A stretch of DNA of 64,000 bases from Timema cristinae. Its lineage: Eukaryota; Arthropoda; Insecta; Phasmatodea; Timematidae. The notes under the pieces were generated by a model. It was given only the letters and a program-made list of their open reading frames with translations, was not told the DNA's origin and made no database searches. Shown one piece after another: positions 10,835 through 21,490 of the stretch; position 1 is the first letter of the stretch, and each line of letters begins with the position of its first letter. A program made the translations under genes and the position numbers. Location of the stretch: positions 78,397,846 through 78,461,845 of the forward strand of contig JBCFYV010011172.1 of the NCBI GenBank assembly GCA_039000515.1. The letters run 5' to 3'.

Positions 10835-11815
10835 GGCCTGCGCAAACCAAGACGGGATCGATAGCGGCAACAAACGCGAAAATTTGTGGCGGGTAAAAAA
10901 TGGCTGGGATTGAGGGTGGTCATACGGACGCGAAGGATACCAGTACCAGTACCAATCTGTGTCTCTTGAGATGGTTTTAGTGTGCATGTTCATTACATTA
11001 TTAATTAAAGACTAAGTTTGTAGCTATGTGTACTTCATCAGAAGAAAAAATATTGTTGTTAATTGCTGTAGCTGAAAATGAAGATAAAAGAACGAAGCAA
11101 TGGATGCATGACATTGATAAAGAAAGACGGTCAAATGTATAATATTTACTCACCAGATACTTTTAATTCTTCCCTGTCTATTTCCATATCAGTTCCTTCT
11201 TTATTTTCTTTTAGGCTTTATGACTTTCGTAAAGCATGCAGTGGCGGATTTAAAATGTTTTCGCCCCTAGGCATAATTATAATATCCCCCCCCCCTCATT
11301 TTTTCAAGGTCTTTAGGAGGTTTCAGAGGAAAGAGATGTATGTGTGTGGGGGGGAGGGGGGGTGGAAGGTATTATTCGAGAAAAGATTTCTACGAAAGAC
11401 AATCAGGCATACACACGCCATAAACGTAATTATTAAAAAGGAAATATTCAAATTAAAATAATGTTAAACAAAATGTGCCGCCCCTAAAAGCCGCCACCCC
11501 TAAGCCCGTGCCTAGTGGGCCTATAGTGTAAATCCGCTTCTGAAAGCACGGGGTAAGTGTACACACTTTCTAGCAACTGCTGTGTGATGTACATGATGAT
11601 AACACAGATACAGTACCACTGTCTGCAAACAAAACGACTAGCAGGACGCGGGAAAACAAACAGTTCATGCAGCGAGCCACGCGGGTCGACGCTGCAGTAC
11701 CGCATTCACCAGCCAATACGCGAGATTCATTTGTTCTCCTATATCCCGCAATGGCAGTGTTAGTTTGAGGGAATTTCGCTTCCGTTCCCGCGCCCCGAGC
11801 TTGTCTGCGCAGGCC
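10835..11815 (+). mobile_element. PIF/Harbinger-like element, internally deleted
   Basis: The inverted ends are GGCCTGCGCAAACCAAG on the left and, on the reverse of the right, GGCCTGCGCAGACAAG. They are flanked by TAA on the left and TTA on the right, compatible with a decayed TWA Harbinger target. An open stretch near 11026-11140 reads like a Harbinger transposase N-terminus (KQWMHDI..ERR) and then stops. The catalytic DDE region is missing, so the copy cannot move by itself. A hAT MITE is nested inside (11239-11542). Confidence 0.6.
11239..11542. mobile_element. non-autonomous hAT (304-bp MITE) with 8-bp TSD
   Basis: It starts CAGTGGCGGATTTAAA and ends GTAAATCCGCTTCTG, inverted repeats of about 14 bp. 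It is flanked by AAAGCATG (11231-11238) and AAAGCACG (11543-11550), a 7/8 match that fits hAT 8-bp duplications. The interior is non-coding with C- and G-runs. Confidence 0.85.
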
Positions 11816-11954
11816 TTAAGCAATTAGATATTATTTAGATCCGGCTACAACTGGAATTAACAAATATAATAGCGTGGCTATTTGAACCATCATTTATTTT
11901 ATTTTGTTTGATGAATACATATAAATTTCTTTAAACTTGACATTTTCTCATTAA

Positions 11955-12526
11955 GGTAAGCACCCACTGGGTCGGTACCGCACGGACCGCACACTTTAGG
12001 AGGGTGCACCCACTGTCCGCTCTGACGGCACGAACAGACTCGGTTTGTTCGGCTGCTCTCGAGTCTAAGGTGAGATTCTCGTTTGCCTGCTCAAGGAAGT
12101 AATGTTTGCATTTCTGTTATTGTTGGATTTGTTTCATGTTTATGATTGTTCTTTTTTTGAGTGACATTTAACCGTATTATTTAAATGTGTAAAGCGAGGA
12201 CGAATTTGTATCTATTATTTGCCTTTTAATTAAAGAGGAGAGAAGAAAATGTAAGAAACGACGACTCTGGGTTCACAACATCAACAGGAAAATACTTACG
12301 TTTGTCGAATACCACACATTATTTCCTGATCTGGTTGAAGATGACGCCAAAAATTCCGGACCGCACTTGATTTTAATTCCCTCGCCCGGACTTTCTGTCG
12401 AATGGCGGAATGCCGGAGAGTCCGTTGCTGATGGTATCGACGTGGTGGGCGCATCTTGGTAACAAATAATGCTACAAATTAGTTGTACTTTCCGTCCGTG
12501 TGGTACCGACCCAGTGGACGCTTACC
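11955..12526 (+). mobile_element. second PIF/Harbinger-like element, deletion derivative
   Basis: The terminal inverted repeats of about 33 bp begin GGTAAGCACCCACTGGGTCG on the left and, reverse complemented, GGTAAGCGTCCACTGGGTCG on the right. The middle contains a Harbinger-transposase-like N-terminal reading (RRLWVHNINRK, then EYHTLFPDLVEDDA) split by a frame shift. No DDE domain remains. Confidence 0.75.
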
Positions 12527-12913
12527 CTACTCCCCATTTTCTCCTTTACTAAGCCATATCTATGGTTTTGAGCCCATTACTCTTAAGGACATCTTGCATT
12601 ATACAAACCCTAATAAACTGTGCCTTTGTTTCTATAGGCCGTTTCACTCTTAGATTGCAGTACAGGTTTTGTGGAGAGCGCAATAATTGTTAGATCTTAC
12701 ACGCCTTGGATCTGAGAGAGATTAACAAATTTCATATTCGAAACTGACGAAGCTATACAAAGTTTATACACTTTATGGCAATGCATTTGAAGTTTGGTTT
12801 ATGTCAATAATTGTGTATAATTATGTTTATTATTACTGTTATAATAATTACTAATATTAAATTATTCCCGCTTTAAATAGATCCTGCACAAAATTCCCTG
12901 CGATGAGTAAGCT

Positions 12914-13158
12914 ACCCGCCTCGTTGGCGTAGTTGGCTAACGCGCTAGATTCGTGTTAAGCTGATCTGCCGAGGACGGGGAGATCGAGGTTCGAATCTTG
13001 CTCGGGGGAACTGGGGTGGTTTTTCCTACATGGTTTTCCACTCTATCCACGCAAATTCAGGTTCACTTCCTCTATATTCAACATTCTTAATTCCTAACCT
13101 ATTAACGTAATTAGTACTTAAGCATATAACCCGAACGTTAGTAAGACGCGGTGCTAAG
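12914..13158 (+). repeat. SINE-B, near full length
   Basis: The head CCCGCCTCGTTGGCGTAGTT gives the A box (TGGCGTAGTTGG); the B box is GGTTCGAATC. The body has GTTTTTCCTACATGGTTTTC and the tail CATATAACCCGAACGTTAGT then AAGACGCGGTGCTAA. A Helitron-like end follows directly. Confidence 0.9.
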
Positions 13159-13163
13159 TATTA

Positions 13164-13620
13164 TCTATACTAATATTATAAAGAGGAAAGATTTGATTTT
13201 TTGTTTTTTTGATTTTGTTTGTAATGGATAAACTCAAAAACTACTTGACCGATTTTAAAAATGCTTTCACCAATATAAAGCTACATTATCAGCGAGTAAC
13301 ATAGGCTATATTTTATTTTGAAAATTTAATTTATTCCTCATAAAAATGTCGATAGTATATTATATAGTCGTTGGAAAAAAAAATTGTTGAAGGTAAAGTG
13401 GGGTTGGTGAAGGGATCGGGAGGGTAGGGGTGAGGAAAGAGGAATGAGATGAAAATAGGAGGGAGGATAAAAAGAGGGAGGGGGCTATACAGTGATGGTA
13501 GGAGTGTATTTTCAAAATAAAAAAAGTAAAAAAAGTATTGTTTTTAGATTGACATGATGGATGATTTGAAGCTTTGTTTACAGGATTCTTTACAATATTT
13601 TTTACGGGGAAGGGGGCTAG
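13164..13620 (+). mobile_element. Helitron-like element
   Basis: It starts TCTATACTAATATTATAAAG after an A, a 5' end common among insect Helitrons, followed by the typical CTCAAAAACTACTTGACCGA. The 3' end is uncertain; GGGGGCTAG near 13618 is the best CTRR-like candidate but is not followed by T. No Rep/helicase coding is present. Confidence 0.55.
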
Positions 13621-16432
13621 CTATGAGTAAGTTGGGATTTGAATTCTGGAATGTAAAACTAAAGATAGTTTTTCACAAGTCCATTAAAACCAATTGTTTT
13701 CCCTCCTTTATCCATGCGAATGTGTGTACACTTTCTCAAAAATCTACATGACACATCTATACCTCATTACAATGATTATAATATATTGTGTCGTTTATAA
13801 CTGTCGCTACCTCATCCCCTAAAGGCACTTACTTGTAGTTGGGCAACATAAAAAGTTGGGGTAACGAAAATTAGTGGTATTCAAGTGATTTTGAATGGGG
13901 TTTTATTAGAAAAAATGTATTAGTTTGAATGGTTAACATTTAAGTATATTAATGTGATGGGTAATGTCTTACTTTATAAAAAATTAAAGTTAAATCTTCA
14001 AAACGTTTAAGTGAAACTATCGTGTCAGCAACCCACGTGTTAACTGAACCTTGTTCGTTTCTCGGTCAGAGTCTTCTTGAATTTTCCTTTCACTCTCGTC
14101 CATCTCTTGGCATGGTGACTTGGTGAGTCCGACAGTCGATTTGTTGCAATTTCATTCATACGTGATCTGAAGTATAATTGTAGAGTCGTCCTTTATAGCC
14201 TCCGCCACAACATACAAATAATACTTAACTTGAAAAAGACAATGAACTTCTGAGACCATCGAACTGATCAATCTGAGCCCCTCAATGCCAAAGATTCTAG
14301 CAATCAGAGATGGGTACGTATGAGACTTCACCCCATTCTCCGCACGTGCGGCCAGATGGACACCACGCCATACAAATGATTTTAATAACAATGTTTTGAG
14401 TTGGTGTTATTTGTCTATGCTGCTGACACTAAGTGAAGAAGGTTGCAAGAGTAAGTGACCCGGTATTGGCCTGAAACTATGAAAATTATCACTTAATAAA
14501 ACCAACTCCGGATAGTTATCGGGTGTATTTTATGTACACTTTTCGAACACTCTAATATATGAACGCTACAAATATTTTAACAATGCTGTACTATTCAAGA
14601 CCGGGGATTGTGTAAATTGAGCTACACACTGTATCTTCAAAACGTCGCCACACATAGATATGGAAGGGACTATTTATTGGACCATAGTTTATTTTTCAAA
14701 AATAAATTATAACTATTCTTAAACAATATACCTATGTTAAATAAAAAGATAAAAGGTTTCTAACAGGACAACATGTTCATGTTTTACTTTAAATATTTTA
14801 AGAGTTATATGCTTTTAATTTTCTTTAAGCCTCGTATAAAATATATCTATTTCAGACTTTGCAGCTGTTAGAGATTTTTACTGCAGCCTCCATACAATTA
14901 TTGGCTTTCCCACACAATTGTGACCAGAGACTTAAGACATGATATATTTGGAATCGTGAAACCGAAACACGATATTAATTTTTATATTTTGTAAAGAAAA
15001 TAAGGTAGTTAAAATGTTTACTCTAGGTTAGATTACTCTCACAAAATAAATCATTGAATGTTATGCAATACACTTAGCATACTTATTTTATAGAAATAGC
15101 TAATCTCGTTTCTAATCCACTGGGTATAGAAAGGACTATAAAACCTAGGATGGATCGATTGTATTCGTTCTATTTAAAGAGGTGGAAAATTCTCCGTAAA
15201 AAACTAAAAGAACATTTTATATTTGATAGTTATAGCCATATGTACTCTCTCTAACACCCAAGTCTTCTTAAAAGAGATTAAATTGAGCTTGGAGGAGTGA
15301 GATGGAAGTGGTTAAACCCTCCCCAAAATACTTACTGACGTCACCGACTTTGACATATTTAAATGGATATAGTGGTATTTTATTAATTGATGTTTGAGTC
15401 TATACATTTATTTGTCAAATTCTTTAAAGATGGTTTTGTATGATTATTTCACTATACGCAAACAAAAATTTGATGTTTTCTGCTCCCCTACCTCCATCCA
15501 TGTTTTCAAAAACCTTTCTACACACTGACACATAGTATAATATTAAATTGTAAAAATTTATAGTACTATCATCCTCCTTGTAGAATATTTCGATCTTTCA
15601 AACCAGATAAATAATTTCTAGACAGAGAGACAATGCTTGTTTTATAGCGTTAAGGTCAAAATAATAATAAAATATTGCTCCAGTAGAAACATAAAAGTTT
15701 AATATTCTTCCTATGATGACCTAAACATTTGTTGAATATCTGTCAAGGGTGTCCTGGAATTTAATGACAACTTTTTCTCTTATTAAAAAAAAGTCTTTGA
15801 ATGCTGCTCTGCTCATGATAGATATTCAACTTACTGTTGATATCACCATGTAAGGAAAATAAAACTCTTATGTTTGTACTTGATCAATATCTTATTTATT
15901 TTGGAAAAAAATATATATATTTTTTTGCCGTAAAATTTTTAAAAGCACTTTTCTTTTTTCACGCCTCCTACATCCCCACTTACATATAAAAAAAAAGCTG
16001 GATAAAATGGAGATAACTTTACCCTCCTGTTCTCGCCTTACTTTTAAGTACTCAGGAAAATAAACTAATGGTTTACTGTTATAATATGATAGGGTAGAAA
16101 GTGGTTGAATAAATAAATACAAATCAATTGATATACTAGTTTAATATAAATTAACTTATTGTTGTTACGTTAATGAGCGTGCGTCCTTACCGCGGGAAAG
16201 ATGGAAGTTAACCCTGAGTTCCGTTAGGTTTGGTGGGGCCCTCGCACAAACACAGACTACACAATTGGTAGAATATCTGACATCCGAAATACTCGAGCAT
16301 TTTCATTGACACGGAAATACCGAGGGCACTTAAACTCGTATATTAAGTCGGTAATATCATAGAGGCACAAACCGGTGTTATCACAACACCTGTTAATAAT
16401 CCACAAGGTGAAGTGGTCAGATGTAAGAGAAC
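13621..16432. other. AT-rich DNA, nothing recognised
   Basis: Several short open frames (for example minus 14391-14152 and minus 16122-15892) show no domain, codon structure or splice context, and I regard them as chance frames. Confidence 0.4.
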
Positions 16433-16815
16433 CTGGACCCCTAATTTTGAAACTTGCGAAAATACTCGCTTGCGAGCTAACTCGCAAATCGCAGGCTGTA
16501 CTGAAACAGAGCTAATTTTGAAAGGTTTCTAATGTCGTGCGAGTCGGTGTAGTGTTGTTTCGCTTGCGAGTGAGTTTTCAATCCGACAACACTGTAAAAC
16601 CATGACGTGCCAAAGGGTTGGGGCGATGGTATGCCACAACACGTCATTATATAAGATACGTAACTGAAAGTAAACATTATTATTGTATTGATTACATCAT
16701 ATACAACGGTTAGTTTAGTTTCATTGGGAAACCATCTTCCAATTGTATACATCTAAGCTTGTCTCAAAATTTTCTCAAAGCTGTATGACTAAAATAAAAA
16801 CCACTTCTCTGGCAC

Positions 16816-16890
16816 AATCTAATTTAGCACACTTGGTAGCGCGCTTGACCCGAATTCGGACTTGTATGAGTTCAATCCCAACCCAGTTAA
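16816..16890 (+). repeat. tRNA-like sequence inside the TIR element
   Basis: TTTAGCACACTTGGTAGCGC resembles an A box and GAGTTCAATCCC a B box, about 40 bp apart. The sequence does not fold as a whole tRNA by eye. Likely a SINE head or tRNA pseudogene. Confidence 0.4.
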
Positions 16891-17299
16891 AATATTTTAA
16901 TTTTTGTCTGAATTTAAATCACGTTTTCGTAATTAGAATTCAGTAATATATTATTTTTTTTCGCAACTATTTTTAAAACCTAAATATACCCTAAAAAATT
17001 TTTATCATGTGAATAATAATTAGCTTACTTAGCCTTATTTTAAAATGTGTACAATTTTATGTCATAAAACCCATTAATTTAATTTTTAAATAATCACCTA
17101 TATACAAAATTTCAAAATTAATGTAGGCCTAGCGTTTTTAATTTAATACCTTTTTAAATTATTTTTAACGACTATTATGTTAGTCTACGTAGGCTCAAAT
17201 ACCTTGTGTATTTCTATAAAATATATTTAAAACATATTATATGATTACTAATACGATCATTTAAAATTAAAGTTTAGTCTGATAAATTAAAAAAAATAT

Positions 17300-17368
17300 A
17301 TATATATAAGGATTTGAACACGCGAACCTTAGATCATGAGACGGTTACGATACCGACTCACCCAAATT
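17300..17368 (-). repeat. tRNA-like sequence inside the TIR element, opposite strand
   Basis: On the minus strand TTTGGGTGAGTCGGTATCG precedes GGTTCGCGTGTTCAAATCC, A- and B-box-like at near tRNA spacing. It faces the tRNA-like sequence at 16816-16890. Confidence 0.4.
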
Positions 17369-17984
17369 AACGATTCAGGAAATTGAAAAAATTAGAAAAT
17401 ATAGTTCCGTTTTCACCCAAATAAATATTTGTATTGAAGGATTGCATAAAGTGTACAAAGCAATCATATTCTTTTCTTCTGTAAACCTATTTTGTAAAAT
17501 GGTAGGCTTATTTCAACAAAATCACTCTCAGAAAGCTGCAACCGAAGAGGGGGATAGCATCCATTTTGTTATTTTATTGCCTATTCGATAGACAAGGCCT
17601 GTCTCGCACGGTGTGAGGCTGGCGATTAGAATCCGCTCGCTATTCGATCGTATGACGTCAGTTTTCGCAGCGCAGAAGTTTCAAAATTAGGGGTTTGCGA
17701 GATTGTGTGCGAGATGAGAGAAATACGCTAGCGAATCGCTACTCGCACGTTTCAAAATTAGAGGCCCTGGATACATTCAGGTGGCGACTAAAATAAATTA
17801 GTAATTGCCAAAGGGCTATTTACATTACTCAAAAATCATAAGGCTTGATTAATGTTAGTTAGTGACCCCAGACTGTGTGCGTGATGGATGCTTTGACCCA
17901 TCCTCTTTTTAGGGGAACTGTCTTGGAATTAATTGAGATTAGTACTTTTTAATTTTTACCTATAGCTTACAAACAAAGAAGAGC

Positions 17985-18144
17985 TTAGTGTTGTAAAAAG
18001 TGCATAGTGACTGACCGGCCCAAGATGTCCGACAGCTCGATGTTGTAGGGCAGTTCCTCTCTATGGTCTTCCTGACCTCTATCCTCTCGCCCAGCATCAG
18101 TGTGCTGACCTCTGATCCTAGGTTTGCGGTCCTTGTGACCACCT
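17985..18144 (-). CDS. possible exon of unknown gene
   Basis: On the minus strand a pyrimidine-rich TTTGTTTTTCAG acceptor leads into an open reading KGGHKDRKPRIRG ... LPYNIELSDILGRSVTMHF, ending at a TAA. GC content is clearly above the AT-rich surroundings, and the sequence is not a repeat I recognise. No partner exon was found. It may be a last exon or a fragment; I cannot assign a family. Confidence 0.3.
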
Positions 18145-18258
18145 TTCTGAAAAACAAAAGGTGCAGTCAGATGTTTAGACTGGGAGGTCACAATTTCCAC
18201 TGAATGTGTGTGGGCAGGATCAACATCCTTAATACAAGATTATTATCATGGTTTAAAG

Positions 18259-18716
18259 CAGTGATGGGCAAAACAACGCCCGCGGACAGGTTCTATGCAG
18301 CCCACGAAAGGTTCCAAATTCCGATTAAAAAATAATGTGTTAAAAAATGAGGAAAAAAAAAAATTCACACTTGTTTGTTTTTATTTCTATTTTATAGCTT
18401 AGTGACGAGTTTCCAGAGATTAAATATTAAGCAAACTATCCACGAAATTGGAATATTAACGTTTGGTTGAGAGTAATTCAAGTTGTGTTAAGTATCTGTT
18501 TTATATAAGTATTAGTTAAAAAATAATGTAGATAACTCACATTGTATAAGAATAGTTAAATATCATTATAATACAAATTCATTTATAATTAATAGGACTT
18601 AATTGTACAATAGTTTGGTAAAATATAGCATTGTAACTTTTTAATAAACTGTTTTAACCCACCTGACGTTTTTATTTTTATTTTGACCCACTCCCCGAAA
18701 AGTTTGAACATCATTG
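18259..18716. mobile_element. hAT-like MITE
   Basis: The left end CAGTGATGGGCAAAACAACG with CCCGCGG matches the reverse of the right end CAATGATGTTCAAACTTTTC in a hAT-like pattern. The interior is AT-rich and non-coding. An 8-bp TSD is not evident. Confidence 0.5.
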
Positions 18717-18754
18717 TCTTAGCCTAAAGGCGTTCAAACGAGTGTTTTATATAT

Positions 18755-18775
18755 ATGTATATATTTCAAACGAGT

Positions 18776-18822
<47 letters not shown>
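18755..18822. repeat. (TA)n microsatellite
   Basis: A long (TA)n run preceded by two copies of TCAAACGAGTG (one with a mismatch), each followed by TA repeats. Confidence 0.95.
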
Positions 18823-19170
18823 CAATGCTACTGACTTGCCCCTAAAGAATATGTGAGAGCATTGACAATAATATCGTCCTAATTTTATAAACGTATTTAA
18901 TTTTATTTGAACTTTATAATATATTACGTGGCGCTTAAAGCACTTCTTCTTCTAAGAAGGCACTAGCCACTGACAAGTGACGTCAGAGTGCATGACGTAG
19001 GACCTATTGAGTCAATATGACAATTTAAGGTTTTTAATAACTAATAACTTCCTGTTCTGTAAAGATCGAATAGAAATTTTAAAAGGTAATTTGAGGCAGC
19101 TTACGGCTCTCGGATATTCTACTGCCATCGAGATGATTTTTTTTGTATTTTAATTTTTTTTTAACACCAC

Positions 19171-19205
19171 CTTCTAGAATGTTCTTTCGAAGCGAGTTAT
19201 ATACT
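19171..19205 (+). promoter_or_regulatory. heat-shock-element-like site with TATA-like box
   Basis: TTCTAGAATGTTC (19172-19184) is a perfect alternating TTC/GAA array of three units, followed by TTCGAA. TTATATACTT (19197-19206) lies just downstream. This looks like a stress-inducible core promoter, but no coding region follows that I can identify. Confidence 0.35.
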
Positions 19206-19984
19206 TGGCGTGGTGAAATAAATCGGCACTGACTGACTGGCTCACTAGCCATGACACTAGCACCCTCACTGTGACTGTGTCTGTCACTCCAGCCTTCGAT
19301 ACGTACGGTCGTGCTATCATTATCAGTCGCGTCTCGAAATTGTTAACGACATGATCAGTTTTACGATCAAGACAATAGTGATATTAAAATAAAATGACAT
19401 CTAACCTAATAATTATGTATTATTTCAAAGGTTATAAATATCTCCCAAACACGAGGCAATTATCATCAACATATTTTAATAATGTTATAAAAGGCGAACA
19501 ACGTAGAGGCAGTAACAGGAATGTTATTATATATATAAAAGCATTATATATATATATAAGTATTATGTATATATAAGTTTTATATATATGTATTTTTGTT
19601 GGGAAACGATTTGTATTCTCTAAACTAACAAATACTATTTGGTCTAGAATAAGCATTGTTATGGATATTCGTTATCATTTTTGTAGTAAAAAAGCAACTT
19701 TACTATACTAGGCTTGACTACTAAGCAATGCCTTCCCCTCCATAACTTTTCAAAGAATGGCAGCACAGTTTGGTACCAGTTGTAAAACTTTTTGTGATAT
19801 ATCCTTTAGTAGCTCAGTTAAAGGCAAGTTGTTGAGTTTTATTTTTATTTTTATATTCAAGTTAATATAAAATCTTCTTGTGTGTACTGATCAAAGCGAT
19901 TCAAGAATCGTAGTGTAATTGACTTTTTTGACTGAAGAAGTAGTCTCACCAATCAATATTCTTGACATGTACAAGTTGTTTACA

Positions 19985-20470
19985 GTAAAGAATGTACTGA
20001 TGAGAGCACTATGCGTCGTTGAGCCATAAAGCTAAAAGCTGGTGGACCAGTAAAAGCTGATTTGTCAGACAAACAATGAGGTTCATATTGTAAAAAATAT
20101 TTAACCACAAGCAACGTCAGGAAAACTAGTGGGAACATTTTTCTAGTAGACAGAGGTATTATCCACATGGATTTCCATGAAACTGGGACAAAAATTGATT
20201 CACTGCGATAAAGTGAAACATATATAACTTTAAAACGACTAAGAAGGGGTTTTAAGTTCAAATACCATAATTGATTGCAACAAGCTATTACAATACATAA
20301 AGTTCCATGGGCCACTGCTGAAGCAATTAAAGAGTTCGATCTCACCATCCTGCAACAGTCACAATACAGTTCGGACCTAAAGCCATGGGACTTCCATCCT
20401 TTTCACAAACCTAAGCAGACCTTCGTGGACATCACAATGGTTCCAAAGAGCAAGAGTAAACCACTGTAAA
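19985..20470 (+). pseudogene. mariner transposase relic
   Basis: Pieces in the same strand read like a mariner (DD34D-type) transposase: ESTMRR..IKLKAGGPVKADL near 20000-20060, GIIHMDFHETGTKIDSLR near 20157-20210, ITLKRLRRGFKF near 20222-20258, then TAEAIKEFDLTILQQS and SSDLKPWDFHPF near 20310-20400. In family members these parts surround the catalytic Asp residues. Several stops and deletions interrupt it, so the copy is dead. Confidence 0.7.
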
Positions 20471-20599
20471 GACATGGCGTCAGGAAACAACGTATAGAGT
20501 TTTACTGTGAAGTAAGGTGTGTAAGATGAATGCGGTTGGAATGAAATTTCTAAAAAAATGTATGCGGAAAAATTCGTATGGACGGTGTCAGTAATTAAT

Positions 20600-20880
20600 G
20601 GGTGCTGAAGGAGTACGATTTGAAAGAGAATCTAATAGTTAAATGTGAAAGAAGCGTCTTAAGTTGGTTTGAGCAGGTTGAAAGTATGAGTGTTGATCAA
20701 GTGTCGAAGCAAATATATGAACGCAGAGTGTGTGGATCAAAAGGAAGGGGAAGGTCATGTAAGACGCGGTTAAATGTTGTAGACGAATGTATGAAAATAG
20801 AGAAACATTACGAGTTTGACTCGGTCTATGGATATTGTCGAAGCAAAGGGAGTATGCAAGGATAGAGACGTGTGGAGAAA
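20600..20880 (+). pseudogene. LINE reverse-transcriptase C-terminal relic
   Basis: The reading RSVLSWFEQVESMSVDQVSK, QIYERRV, KGRGRSCKTRLNVV resembles the conserved LRWFGHVERM..GRGRPR region C-terminal to many non-LTR reverse transcriptases. The RT core is missing. It continues weakly to about 20900. Confidence 0.65.
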
Positions 20881-21490
20881 GTTAGAGAGGATAGATTATA
20901 TAGGATTTTTTTTAAAGCTGTATGCATAAATTCTCTACAATCTTGTTGAATGAAAACCTTTTAATTAACATCATCTAATGTATCATATTAAATGTAATTT
21001 TATAACCAAGTGACATACAAATATTCGATTTTCTCAAAATATTTTTCTGTGCAGAATCAAGCTAGCTTAACAATCCGATTAGTGGTAGCTCTTTTGATTT
21101 TATCTTTTACGGGTTTTCCCTTGTTTGTAACACTTGCATAAACTCAGAATTGATCCAATCATGACCATGAATCCATTATCCATCATTGTTCTCAAGAGAA
21201 AACACGAATACTATGATCAATCAAGCTGCTTCTTCTTTGATAGTTCTGCAGCTCATATCCACATAACATCAGAAGATAGAAAGGCCAGGACAAGGATTGT
21301 CGGCAGGAGTGGTTATAGCTTACAGTTAGTAGAAGATGTAAAACAGTTTAAGAAATAACTACATTTTCAGTCCCTAAGTGAACTTAACCGACATATTGGC
21401 CACCGCATGTTGATGGATAAAGTGTCAACATTCGGGGTTTTTGTATGACCTGGTCAGAATGATCCCACATCACACAATACCGCTCTTCAA
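20881..21490. other. unassigned; possibly the 5' part of the following pseudogene
   Basis: Contains an open frame of 74 codons at 21134-21358 with no recognisable domain, and AT-rich DNA. Confidence 0.3.

Larger units (their letters stand above)
16433..17769. mobile_element. TIR element, probably non-autonomous
   Basis: The left end CTGGACCCCTAATTTTGAAA and the reverse of the right end CAGGGCCTCTAATTTTGAAA match over about 21 bp. Each end repeats TAATTTTGAAA internally, and both subterminal parts are rich in CTCGC/GCGAG. No target-site duplication is clear. The ends look hAT-like, which is inference. No transposase is visible; two tRNA-like sequences lie inside in opposite orientation. Confidence 0.55.
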
